A DNA stretch of 64,000 nt from contig NZ_FQXA01000002.1 of the NCBI RefSeq assembly GCF_900129835.1, positions 434,001 through 498,000 on the forward strand, given 5' to 3'. A model generated the notes under the pieces. It had not been told where the DNA came from. It did no database searches and saw nothing but the letters and a program-made list of their open reading frames with translations. Origin of the DNA: Stutzerimonas xanthomarina DSM 18231. GTDB lineage: Bacteria; Pseudomonadota; Gammaproteobacteria; Pseudomonadales; Pseudomonadaceae. Below are positions 1-7,415 of the stretch, piece by piece (the stretch's first letter is position 1; each line of letters begins with the position of its first letter). A program made the translations under genes and the position numbers.

Positions 1-1
1 C

Positions 2-3000
2 GCTGAGGCGAACTGGACCTCCGATCCCACCCACCCCGAAGGCGTTCGACCGAAAGTCGAGAAGGCCTTCGCCGAGCTGGTTGCCACGCTCGACCAGTCG
101 CCGATGGCGAAACGCTCGGCCGTTCTGGATAAGGGAGCCGCAGATGGGTACTGGTCGCGCATCATCGAGCGCGGCGCTCGCTCCTTTGAAACCTACGTGA
201 TTGCGAAGCTGGCCGATCGCGGCTATCGCAATGATTACCTGGCCAACGTGCGCAGCCTCGAAGAGTTTTCGCGCAGTCAGGATCGGTACCCGTACCTGAC
301 CGCTGACGAGCAAGGCCCCGTCAACGAAGCCTTCGACAAATTGTTCTCCACCATCGAAGCCCGCGAAACGGACGCAGGCGTCAGCCTTTACCGGCTGGGC
401 GAAGGGTCTGGAGCGAAGGCCCAACATGTAACGGATGCGCTGTCGGGGGTTGCGGAACTTGCCGGCGTGAAGGTCGTGCAGACGTTCGATGATCTTCCTC
501 TGTCAGCGCGGATCCGAGCCAAGCGTGACGGCATCGCGCCGGATGAGCTGCGCGGGATTTACAGCAGCGGGGCGACTTATGTTGTCGCCGGCAACCATGC
601 CAGCATTGCCGACGCGGTCTTTACGGCCGTGCACGAAGAAGTCGGCCACCGCGGCATTCATGGCCTGCTAGGCGACCAACTGGACGCAACCATGGAGCGG
701 TTGTATGCCAGCCAGGCAGCAACGGCCAAGGGCCGCCAGCGCATCGCGCAGATTCGCCAGGCTTATGCCAAGGTCCTGAAGAAGCTCGATGCCCGCAAGC
801 AGCGATTGATGATCGCCGAGGAGATGGTTGCGCACCTGATCGAGGATGGTGAGCGGCCTACCGCGCTGCAACGTGTACTGTCGAAGGCCCGCGAACTGCT
901 GCGCGCACTCTTCCCGCAAGTGCCGTGGACCTACACCGATATCCTTGCGCTGGGCGAGCAGTCCCGTCGCTGGCTGCGCGAGAGTCAGGCCGGGGTTACC
1001 AAGGACGAAAGCACCCGCTACGCCTTGGCTGGCAAACGACAGCATACCTCCGAGGCATTCACCGACCTGACCGCCAAGCAGAAGGAAGCGCTGAACAAGA
1101 TCGCGCCCCGGACTGCCAAGCAGCAGGCGATCGATTGGTTCCGCCAGCACTCAGACCGGGCGCTACTGAAGATCCGTCAAGGCCTTGTCGACCGCTACGC
1201 GGCACTGCGCGAGCTGGACGAGGCGGCACACGGCAAGGATGTGCTGAGCACCGACATTGCCAGCAGCGCTTGGGTGCTGGCGCGCATGTCGTCGGCGGCC
1301 AGCGGCGCACTGCATGCCATGCTTAACAACGGACGTATTTACCTGGACCCGCAGCAGAAGGTGATCGACATCCAGGATGGCGAGGCGCTGGGCCTTGGGT
1401 CGACGCTGGCGCGCCTGGGCTCCGCAGCGGAGATCGAGCGCTTCATGGGCTGGATCGCCGGCAACCGCTCCGCCAAGCTCGCGGCCGAAGGCCGGGAAAA
1501 CCTGTTCGACGCCGCCGAGATCGATGCGCTGCGCACCCTCAATAGCGGCACGACTGAGCATGGGAAGGCGCGCGGCGCGCTCTATGCTGAAGTGTTTACC
1601 GAGTTCCAGCAGTACCGGGACGACGTGCTGGTGATCGCCGAGCAGACCGGCGTGATCACGCCTGAAAGCCGCGCACTCTGGCGCGACGAGTTCTACGTGC
1701 CGTTCTACCGCGTGATGGATGAAGACGGGCCTGCCGGCCCGATGGCATCAAAGGGGCTGGCCCGCCAGGAGGCCTACAAGAAGCTCAAGGGTGGCAGCCA
1801 GAACCTGAACGACCTGCTGCAGAACACACTGCTGAACTTCAACCACCTGCTGCAGGCCAGCCTTAGAAACCAAGCCGCTGCGCAGGCCGTCGAGAATGCC
1901 GAGCAATTGGGTATCGCGCAGCCGGTGAATGAGGCCGCGCGGGACAAGAAGGCCAGCACCTTCGTCCTGAAGGCCGGCGAAAAGCAGTGGTACAACATCA
2001 GCGATCCGCTGGTTTTCGAGGCGCTGAATTCGCTCAGCGATGCGGGGCTGAACAACACCGCAGTGCGGGCGATGAGCTTCTTCAAGCGCCTGTTCACCAA
2101 CATGACCACGGTGACGCCGCAGTTCATCATCGCCAACCTGCTGCGCGACTCAATGTCCGCCACAGCTACCTCGCCGGTGAGCAAGAACTTTCTGAAGAAC
2201 ATCGCGGTCGGCGGGAGCAGCTGGACCGATGCCCGCAAGCGGGCACGCATGCTTGCCAGCGGCGGCGCCTTCAGCTTCGGCCACATCTATAGCAACGACC
2301 CGGACGAGGTTAAGGCGCACATCACCCGCAACCTGCGTAGCGCCAAGCTGATCGACGGGCCAAAGGTCGTGCCGCAAGCGCTCCAGGCTGGCTGGAACGC
2401 ATGGAACGCTGTGGCTAACACGGCGGAAAACGCCAACCGAGCCGCTATCTTTGAGCAGAACGAGCAGGGCAGCGGCAAACTTGCTGCCGCCTTCGAGGCC
2501 CGCGACTTGATGGACTTCTCGATGCACGGCGCCTGGCCGGCGGTTCGCTTTTTGATCCGCGTGGTGCCGTTCCTCAATGCACGCCTGCAAGGCTTGGATA
2601 AGCTGTATCGAGCAGGCGTTAAGCCATCGCTGTTAACCGCGTTCGGCCAGGGCAATGCCTCTGACAAGCAAGCGGCAGCGCGATTCATGACTGTCGCGGG
2701 TGCGCTATCCATGGCGAGCATGGCGCTCATGCTGGTGAACAACGACGACGAGGAATACCGCAAGCTCGAGGAATGGCAGAAGGATACCTACTGGTTCGTC
2801 CGCGTAGGTGGCAAGGCCTTCTTCATCCCTAAGCCGTTCGAGGTCGGCGCGATCGCCACCATGGCCGAGCGCTTACTGCAGCAGGCCATTGACGACAAGG
2901 CCACCGGCAAGCTGTTCGCGCAGCGCCTGGGTCACACCCTGACGCAAACCTTCTCGTTCTCGCCGGTACCGCATATGTTCCAGCCGGTGCTGGACGTGTA

Positions 3001-3655
3001 TTCGAATGTGGACGCCTTCACGGGTCGCCCGATCGAATCGACCGGCATGGATCGCCTGAGCAAGGGGTTGCGCACCCGGGCAACGACCACGGCCCCGGCG
3101 CGCGCGGCATCGGCCGTCAGCCGCGTGTTCGGTGATGAGTTCCCGCTGGCGGTGTCGCCGATCCAGGCAGACCACCTAATAGCGGGCTACCTGGGGCAGG
3201 TCGGCGCGTGGGGGGCAGGCATGGTCGATACGATGTGGCGCGCAGCCAATGGAGAAAGCCAGCCAGCAAAGCACTGGCACGAGTATCAGCCGATCCGTCG
3301 TTTCTACCGCGATCTGGACACGCCAGCGGCATACACCCGATACAGCACGATCTTCTATGAAGGTCTGCGCGAAGCGGGCAAGGCTTATGCCGACGTGAAG
3401 GAGCTACAGGAGCTTGGTCGCATGGACGAAGCGCGCGAGGTGATCCGCGAGAAGCGCGACGTGCTGGGGCTGCGCAAGCAGCTTAACCAGGTGCAGCGGC
3501 GCCTGTCAGCGATCAGTGGCCGTATGGATGCGGTGCGTCTGGGCGAGCTTGATGCTGACGCCAAGCGCCGGGAGCTGGATCGCCTGGTGACGATCAAGGG
3601 TCGCTTGACGGAGATGGCTGGCAAGCGGCTGGAGGATATGCGCGCGAAGCGCTGA
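2..3655 (+). CDS. Phage large polyvalent protein, 3' part (5' end outside window)
   Basis: The reading frame is open from base 2, so the gene begins upstream; the first internal ATG is at 104. At least 1,217 residues are visible. The segment just after that ATG, with a conserved ARSFE-YV pattern and a YP(Y)L-to-AFDKLF stretch, resembles the LPD1-like module of phage polyvalent proteins (from memory). About 177 residues after that ATG lies HEEVGHRG, a spaced HExxGH metallopeptidase-like motif seen in such proteins. The second half contains FTNMTTVTPQFIIANLLRDS, like the LPD38 module near the end of giant phage virion proteins. The C-terminus is a charged coiled-coil-like helix. Proteins of this class are thought to be packaged and ejected with phage DNA, but that role is inferred. 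The stop abuts the stop of a convergent small gene. Confidence 0.7.
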   Translation, partial: AEANWTSDPTHPEGVRPKVEKAFAELVATLDQSPMAKRSAVLDKGAADGYWSRIIERGARSFETYVIAKLADRGYRNDYLANVRSLEEFSRSQDRYPYLTADEQGPVNEAFDKLFSTIEARETDAGVSLYRLGEGSGAKAQHVTDALSGVAELAGVKVVQTFDDLPLSARIRAKRDGIAPDELRGIYSSGATYVVAGNHASIADAVFTAVHEEVGHRGIHGLLGDQLDATMERLYASQAATAKGRQRIAQIRQAYAKVLKKLDARKQRLMIAEEMVAHLIEDGERPTALQRVLSKARELLRALFPQVPWTYTDILALGEQSRRWLRESQAGVTKDESTRYALAGKRQHTSEAFTDLTAKQKEALNKIAPRTAKQQAIDWFRQHSDRALLKIRQGLVDRYAALRELDEAAHGKDVLSTDIASSAWVLARMSSAASGALHAMLNNGRIYLDPQQKVIDIQDGEALGLGSTLARLGSAAEIERFMGWIAGNRSAKLAAEGRENLFDAAEIDALRTLNSGTTEHGKARGALYAEVFTEFQQYRDDVLVIAEQTGVITPESRALWRDEFYVPFYRVMDEDGPAGPMASKGLARQEAYKKLKGGSQNLNDLLQNTLLNFNHLLQASLRNQAAAQAVENAEQLGIAQPVNEAARDKKASTFVLKAGEKQWYNISDPLVFEALNSLSDAGLNNTAVRAMSFFKRLFTNMTTVTPQFIIANLLRDSMSATATSPVSKNFLKNIAVGGSSWTDARKRARMLASGGAFSFGHIYSNDPDEVKAHITRNLRSAKLIDGPKVVPQALQAGWNAWNAVANTAENANRAAIFEQNEQGSGKLAAAFEARDLMDFSMHGAWPAVRFLIRVVPFLNARLQGLDKLYRAGVKPSLLTAFGQGNASDKQAAARFMTVAGALSMASMALMLVNNDDEEYRKLEEWQKDTYWFVRVGGKAFFIPKPFEVGAIATMAERLLQQAIDDKATGKLFAQRLGHTLTQTFSFSPVPHMFQPVLDVYSNVDAFTGRPIESTGMDRLSKGLRTRATTTAPARAASAVSRVFGDEFPLAVSPIQADHLIAGYLGQVGAWGAGMVDTMWRAANGESQPAKHWHEYQPIRRFYRDLDTPAAYTRYSTIFYEGLREAGKAYADVKELQELGRMDEAREVIREKRDVLGLRKQLNQVQRRLSAISGRMDAVRLGELDADAKRRELDRLVTIKGRLTEMAGKRLEDMRAKR

Positions 3656-3889
3656 TCAGCGCCGGCGTCTGGGCTGGCCGGCATACAAGCCGGTCAGCAC
3701 CAGGGCACCGAAGAGCAGGGCGGGCACGTTGATCAGCAGACCGATGAGCATTACGAACAGTGGAATACCCGCCAGGCTCACGGTCAGCCAGCCACCAGTT
3801 GTCTGCCATGCGCGCGGCATCTGCGTCATCACCAGCCCGCCGAGGACAAGGAAGCCGATGATGCCGCCGACGATCTCGGTCGCGCCCAT
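3656..3889 (-). CDS. Small two-segment membrane protein, prophage cargo
   Basis: This 77-residue protein has hydrophobic segments at about residues 5-22 and 34-68 (the latter long enough to be one or two spans) and ends in four consecutive arginines after a Pro. That suggests an inner-membrane protein with a positive cytoplasmic tail. I do not recognise a family. Its ATG overlaps the stop of the upstream secreted-protein gene by one base (TGATG), so the two are translationally coupled and probably act together. They lie between the phage gene and the attachment site on the opposite strand, the usual place for accessory genes expressed from the lysogen. A holin is possible from size and topology but unsupported by context. 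Confidence 0.6.
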   Translation of the reverse strand: MGATEIVGGIIGFLVLGGLVMTQMPRAWQTTGGWLTVSLAGIPLFVMLIGLLINVPALLFGALVLTGLYAGQPRRRR

Positions 3890-4236
3890 CAGTAGCAGCC
3901 GTAGCTGGTGCAGGTCGACTGGTAGTAGTTGCCGTCGGAGTCGGTACCAGAGTTGTAGAGCGTGTCGCCGATCTTGGTAGTGGTCCCGTTCCAGCTATCG
4001 CCATCTGCGGAATAGCCGTCGTGATAGGTGGTGTTTCCGATCGTGTTGCTGTTCTGGCTCCAATGCGAGCCATCGGCGCTGTAGCCGTCAAGGTGCGTCG
4101 TGTTGCCGAACTTCTGGACGTTGTACGTGTTGCCACTGTCATCCGTGCAGCTCTTAAACGATCCGGTACCGAAACATCCGGCGACGGCCGATTGCGCCGC
4201 CAATGAAAGCGCGACAATTGCGAGAGTCCTTTTCAT
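3889..4236 (-). CDS. Secreted small protein with three 23-residue repeats
   Basis: This 115-residue protein starts with a clear Sec signal peptide (MKRTLAIVALSLAAQSAVA, cleavage near residue 19-20). The mature part contains three consecutive units of 23 residues beginning FGNTTHLDG, IGNTTYHDG and IGDTLYNSG, each with a central Asp-Gly and an aromatic residue. Four cysteines, two near each end, could form disulfides in the periplasm or outside the cell. The Asn/Thr/Gly/Asp-rich units look like short beta-hairpins, although no family is recognised. It is coupled by a one-base overlap to the small membrane protein that follows. A GGGACA ribosome-binding site precedes the ATG. Its place beside the attachment site suggests a lysogenic-conversion gene (inference). 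Confidence 0.65.
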   Translation of the reverse strand: MKRTLAIVALSLAAQSAVAGCFGTGSFKSCTDDSGNTYNVQKFGNTTHLDGYSADGSHWSQNSNTIGNTTYHDGYSADGDSWNGTTTKIGDTLYNSGTDSDGNYYQSTCTSYGCY

Positions 4237-4461
4237 CGTTTGTCCCGTGACGTTGAGTTAACTTCGCAAGGGTAGATTCGGGGCTGGCAAAACGCCAGTC
4301 CCTAGGGTTTTAGGGTAAGGGGAAGTGGTGCCCAGAACGGGCGAGAGGGGGCGAAAAAGAGTGCTAAAACAGAAAAGCACACCTAGACAGTTCGCGGCCT
4401 GTAGAGCACCGTTTGATGTTCTGTTTTGGAACGCCAAACCAAGCGAGACGCCCGCGCGGCG

Positions 4462-4522
4462 ATGGTTGTAATAGCGGATTGCAAATCCGTGTACGCCGGT
4501 TCGATTCCGACATCGGCCTCCA
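4462..4522 (+). other. 3' fragment of tRNA-Cys(GCA); probable prophage attachment site
   Basis: The segment has a normal tRNA-Cys anticodon arm (anticodon GCA at 4481-4483), variable region, T-arm, 3' acceptor strand ATCGGCC, discriminator T and CCA. The bases where the 5' acceptor strand should lie (near 4448) do not pair with ATCGGCC, and most of the D-arm is missing, so it cannot fold as a complete tRNA. Identity to tRNA-Cys seems to begin near the D-loop (ATGGTT). This is the expected product of site-specific integration. The intact tRNA-Cys should lie at the other end of the element, to the left of the window. Confidence 0.7.
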
Positions 4523-4531
4523 GTAATAAAG

Positions 4532-4562
4532 AAACCGCAGGCGAAAGCTTGCGGTTTTTTTT
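4532..4562 (+). terminator. Rho-independent terminator after the tRNA-Cys fragment
   Basis: AAACCGCA pairs with TGCGGTTT around an inner GC-GAAA-GC, followed by a run of T residues. It is the native terminator of the interrupted tRNA transcript and marks the first chromosomal sequence right of the element. Confidence 0.85.
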
Positions 4563-4697
4563 ATGCGCCCAATTTGTAGCTCGCCAAACTTTCGCGTTAT
4601 CTGATTAGCGTCATTGGCGAAACGTATCCGCTCTAACTCGGAACTGTGGCGGCTCGGGCGGTGACTGAAACATAGAGAGTCTGTTTAGGGGACGTCT

Positions 4698-4892
4698 ATG
4701 TCAGATTTAATGAGCTACCTCGCAATTGCGCTTGCCGGCATCGTTATCGTGCTGGATCTGTTAGCAATCGTCAGTGTATTCAAAAGTGATCGAAGCGTAG
4801 GGGCGAAAGCACTATGGGCGCTGGGCATAGCTATCTTTCCGATACTTGGATTGGTGTTCTGGCTGATCGTCGGTGTTCGCCGTCGGCATTGA
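4698..4892 (+). CDS. PLDc_N-domain small membrane protein
   Basis: This 64-residue protein consists almost entirely of two membrane helices (about residues 5-28 and 37-58), with a short basic loop between them and an RRRH end. The ALWALGI...PILGLVFWLIVG pattern is that of the phospholipase D nuclease N-terminal (PLDc_N) family, here present alone with no nuclease part. Such short proteins are common in bacteria and their role is unknown. It lies between the tRNA-Cys fragment and tRNA-Leu. A GGGGACG element just upstream of the ATG serves as ribosome-binding site. Confidence 0.7.
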   Translation: MSDLMSYLAIALAGIVIVLDLLAIVSVFKSDRSVGAKALWALGIAIFPILGLVFWLIVGVRRRH

Positions 4893-4960
4893 ATCGACGA
4901 CGTTGGGCTATAGGCCCATGCCGCTAGGCCCAATATAGACGCGCCGTTGTGCCGTTCGGG

Positions 4961-4989
4961 TTGCGCCTCGACCAGAGCCTCGTTATAGT
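4961..4989 (+). promoter_or_regulatory. Sigma-70 promoter of tRNA-Leu
   Basis: TTGCGC and TATAGT are separated by 17 bases, followed by the GC-rich discriminator CCTGCGCCGCG typical of stringently controlled stable-RNA promoters. Predicted transcription starts near 4996, about 29 bases before the tRNA. Confidence 0.6.
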
Positions 4990-5024
4990 CCTGCGCCGCG
5001 ATTGTGATCGCGCATCACCGTCCC

Positions 5025-5111
5025 GCCCGGATGGCGAAACTGGTAGACGCAAGGGACTTAAAATCCCTCATCCGAAAGGGTATGCGGGTTCGATTCCCGC
5101 TCCGGGCACCA
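5025..5111 (+). tRNA. tRNA-Leu (UAA)
   Basis: An 87-base class II tRNA. Acceptor GCCCGGA pairs with TCCGGGC, CCA is encoded, the T-arm reads GCGGGTTCGATTCCCGC and there is a long variable arm. The anticodon stem AGGGA/TCCCT encloses a seven-base loop with TAA at 5059-5061. In many gamma-proteobacteria tRNA-Gly, tRNA-Cys and tRNA-Leu(UAA) are neighbours, which agrees with the tRNA-Cys fragment 500 bases upstream. Confidence 0.97.
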
Positions 5112-5138
5112 TCGGGACACACTGATACATCCGTATCT

Positions 5139-5169
5139 AACCCGGCCGCCGCAGCCGGGTTAATTGTTT
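5139..5169 (+). terminator. Probable terminator of tRNA-Leu
   Basis: AACCCGGC and GCCGGGTT form an 8-bp stem with a seven-base loop, followed by an imperfect U-rich stretch (AATTGTTTA). It lies 27 bases after the tRNA. Confidence 0.65.
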
Positions 5170-5290
5170 ATAGGGCATCAGTCCCCTGTCTACATTGAAT
5201 GTGACCAGTGGCACTCTATCGTCGTGAACGCAGCCCCGCCACGCTCCTCTTATCCTGTAGTGCATTTGCTGCGGCAGAGGAGATGAAGCG

Positions 5291-5566
5291 ATGGCCGATG
5301 CCCCTGATGGGATCCCAAACCAGAACAACGATGCTTCACGCGCACAGCGAGCAGGCAAAGACGATGTAGTCATTCCCGGTTCGCCGCCACCGTTAGGATC
5401 TGAGCGGACCGATGTCAGCCCTGGCAACGAACCCGGCGTGGACGAGTTGCCGAACAATGACGGCACTACGCCTCGAAGTCATGCCAAGCGAGGAGGGAAG
5501 ATGAACAATGTCCCTGACATCGACCCCGACAGTGCAGAACTGGATGACGCGCCTAATCCGCGTTAG
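5291..5566 (+). CDS. Small hydrophilic hypothetical protein
   Basis: This 91-residue protein has no membrane segment or signal. It is rich in Asp, Asn, Pro and Gly, has almost no hydrophobic core and is probably disordered. An AGAGGAG ribosome-binding site lies 8 bases before the ATG, which supports expression. I do not recognise a family; similar low-complexity acidic proteins are scattered in Pseudomonas genomes. A GC-rich hairpin follows the stop. Confidence 0.5.
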   Translation: MADAPDGIPNQNNDASRAQRAGKDDVVIPGSPPPLGSERTDVSPGNEPGVDELPNNDGTTPRSHAKRGGKMNNVPDIDPDSAELDDAPNPR

Positions 5567-5577
5567 CAGTCGCGCAC

Positions 5578-5603
5578 AAAAAAGCCCCGTACGGGGCGGG
5601 GCT
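5578..5603 (-). terminator. Hairpin, best read as a reverse-strand terminator
   Basis: GCCCC-GTAC-GGGGC is preceded on the plus strand by six A residues, so a reverse-strand transcript would end in a hairpin plus U6. On the plus strand an alternative AGCCCC/GGGGCT stem exists but lacks a U-run. It may serve the gene that ends at 5566. Confidence 0.45.
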
Positions 5604-5821
5604 GCAGGCGTTTAGCCAGTCGTTCCGTTGCCCTTTAACTCGCATTCCTGCGACCGCTCCATTCGAGCCTCCTAGGTCGCTGCGCGCTCTGCGCTGTTGG
5701 TGACTAGGGTAGGCGAGACACGGACGTGAATCATCCAACTTCACCAGTACGGGTCAGCCGAGGCCTACGCCGAGTACACGATCAACGCATTGGTGCCTAT
5801 ATCGAATGAGACAATTTGCCC

Positions 5822-6070
5822 ATGATCAAGAGCATTTATCGCGTAAGCCTTGCCGCGGGGGGTTTGCTGACGCTGGCTGGCTGCAGTGCGTTCGAGGGTG
5901 TGCCAGCCGCTCAGCCAACCGACGAGTATGTATTGGCTTGTGACAAAGCCGAAAGCCCTGGATGTAAGACTCGCGCTGAGGAAATCTGCCCAGAAGGTTA
6001 CGACACGCTCAGCAGCGAGGAAGGTTTTACACGAAAGGAGTTGCGAATCCGATGCTCAGACGGGGGCTAA
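5822..6070 (+). CDS. Small putative lipoprotein
   Basis: An 82-residue protein begins MIKSIYRVSLAAGGLLTLAGC, a lipoprotein signal peptide with lipobox LAGC and lipidation cysteine at residue 21. The mature part is short, acidic and carries four further cysteines (CDK, GCK, ICP, RCS), enough for two disulfides in the periplasm. An in-frame TTG two codons earlier is possible but the ATG fits the signal peptide better. The residue after the lipid cysteine is Ser, which predicts outer-membrane sorting. No family is recognised. Confidence 0.65.
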   Translation: MIKSIYRVSLAAGGLLTLAGCSAFEGVPAAQPTDEYVLACDKAESPGCKTRAEEICPEGYDTLSSEEGFTRKELRIRCSDGG

Positions 6071-6122
6071 CCCACCTTAGTACGGGCGGCCAGCGCCTGA
6101 GCGGGCCGCCGGTTCGGGACGG

Positions 6123-6368
6123 TTACTCAGCGGAGTCGAGCAGCGCCTGTGCCTGCCCAAGGACCTGAACTGACTGGGTGTGGTTACCCGCCTTGTGCAG
6201 CTGCTCTCCTTCCGCTCGCAGTTCCTTCACCTTTTCCAGCGTTGCCGGATCGCTCGGCGGGTTGGTCTCTAATTGTTTGTCAATCTTGGCCATATCCATC
6301 GGACAGTGCATCGCCCATAGCGGCGTACTTACAACCGCTGCAGCGAGCAATAACATGATTCGGCGCAT
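6123..6368 (-). CDS. Small periplasmic hypothetical protein
   Basis: This 81-residue protein starts at 6368, where AGGAGA precedes the ATG by a suitable distance; an upstream in-frame start would bury the signal peptide. Residues 1-19 (MRRIMLLLAAAVVSTPLWA) form a Sec signal. The mature part has an MHCPMDM motif and then a charged helical region with KVKELRAEGEQLHKAG. Similar short proteins occur in Pseudomonas and are usually uncharacterised. The paired Met/His/Cys suggests metal contact, which is only a guess. Confidence 0.65.
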   Translation of the reverse strand: MRRIMLLLAAAVVSTPLWAMHCPMDMAKIDKQLETNPPSDPATLEKVKELRAEGEQLHKAGNHTQSVQVLGQAQALLDSAE

Positions 6369-6475
6369 GGTGTCGGTCTCCTGACTGGGGATTGTCAATG
6401 CAGTATAGGATCAACGCTGAAACCAGGCGGTTTTCGGACGCAAGGTCGAATCGGCCAATAGACGGTGGTCGGATA

Positions 6476-6488
6476 GTTATCGTACAAC
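6476..6488 (+). promoter_or_regulatory. Operator-like site E upstream of the GntR regulator
   Basis: GTTATCGTACAAC matches the consensus GTTRTCGTAYRAC found at four other places beside sugar-acid genes. It lies eight bases upstream of a -10-like TATGAT (6497-6502), about where the -35 should be, and 50 bases before the regulator ATG. Autoregulation is the simplest reading. Confidence 0.6.
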
Positions 6489-6537
6489 TACTGAGCTATG
6501 ATACGGATTACTTCGCTGCAACGAGATCGATGTGCCC

Positions 6538-7290
6538 ATGGAAAACCAGATTGTTCAGCCACGTGTACGCCGCAAGCACCGCAGCCTCGCTCAGGAACTG
6601 GTGACCGAGCTGTCACAGCAGATCCGCGACGGCGTTATCAAACGTGGCGACAAGCTGCCGACGGAATCTGCGATCATGCAGGCCCAGGGCGTCAGCCGAA
6701 CGGTGGTGCGCGAGGCAATCTCCAGGCTGCAAGCGTCCGGGCTGGTTGAGACTCGCCACGGCATTGGCACCTTCGTCCTCGACACACCGAGCACCACCGG
6801 CCTGCGCATCGACCCGGCCACTATCGGAACGCTGCGCGATGTGTTGTCGATTCTGGAGCTGCGGATCAGCCTGGAAGTCGAGTCAGCCGGTTTGGCGGCA
6901 CAGCGACGGACACCGGAGCAGCTGACGGCCATGCGGGAATTTCTGGATTCGTTACAGCGCAGCGCAGCGCTTTCCAGTGAAGCGGCCGTATCGGATTTCC
7001 AGTTTCATTTGCAGATTGCCGAAGCAACGGGCAACCGTTACTTCACGGACATCATGAATCACCTGGGCACTGCAATCATCCCGCGTAGCCGGTTGAATTC
7101 GGCACGCCTGGCGCATGATGATCAGCCGCACTACCAGCAGCGTCTGGGTCGTGAACACGAGCAGATCTACGACGCTATTGCTCGCCAGGACTCGGAATCA
7201 GCTCGTGCTGCGATGCGTCTGCATCTCACCAACAGCCGTGAGCGCCTCCGCCATGCACATGAAGAGGCGGAGACAGACAAGGTCAGCTGA
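6538..7290 (+). CDS. FadR-subfamily GntR regulator of sugar-acid genes
   Basis: This 250-residue protein has an N-terminal winged helix-turn-helix (about residues 16-79, with PTESAIMQAQGVSRTVVREA and a wing ending GIGTFVL) and a C-terminal FCD ligand domain (about 98-225). The FCD metal-site pattern is present: D and H in SDFQFHLQIA, H in HEQIYDA and H in MRLHL. FCD regulators of uronate and aldarate genes bind a pathway acid and release DNA. The gene flanks the sugar-acid island, and a copy of the island's shared 13-base motif lies in its own promoter. The start could be a GTG two codons earlier. The effector is not predictable, but a hexaric acid or pathway keto-acid is likely. Confidence 0.85.
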   Translation: MENQIVQPRVRRKHRSLAQELVTELSQQIRDGVIKRGDKLPTESAIMQAQGVSRTVVREAISRLQASGLVETRHGIGTFVLDTPSTTGLRIDPATIGTLRDVLSILELRISLEVESAGLAAQRRTPEQLTAMREFLDSLQRSAALSSEAAVSDFQFHLQIAEATGNRYFTDIMNHLGTAIIPRSRLNSARLAHDDQPHYQQRLGREHEQIYDAIARQDSESARAAMRLHLTNSRERLRHAHEEAETDKVS

Positions 7291-7415
7291 CCAACTCTCC
7301 AGATCCAATTCGCCAGTAGCCCGTCCTGTCTCTACCGGGCCGCTGGCAAACTCATTTAGCAGTTGAACCTAACGAGCTGGCACGATACGCGCCAACTCGT
7401 CATTGTTCCGCCTGC

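Larger units (their letters stand above)
1..4522. mobile_element. Right end of a prophage-like element integrated at tRNA-Cys
   Basis: The left 4.5 kb carries a phage polyvalent-protein gene on the plus strand and two small reverse-strand genes. It ends in a 3'-only piece of tRNA-Cys(GCA), after which ordinary chromosome resumes with a terminator and tRNA-Leu. Tyrosine integrases commonly use tRNA 3' ends as attachment sites, and the copy at the far end of an element is usually such a fragment. No integrase, capsid or tail genes are visible because the rest lies to the left. Whether this is a complete prophage, a remnant or an island is not decidable from here. Confidence 0.7.

Noticed and set aside
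4448-4522. A functional tRNA-Cys
   Set aside because: The 5' acceptor strand and most of the D-arm do not pair or match, so only a 3' fragment is present.
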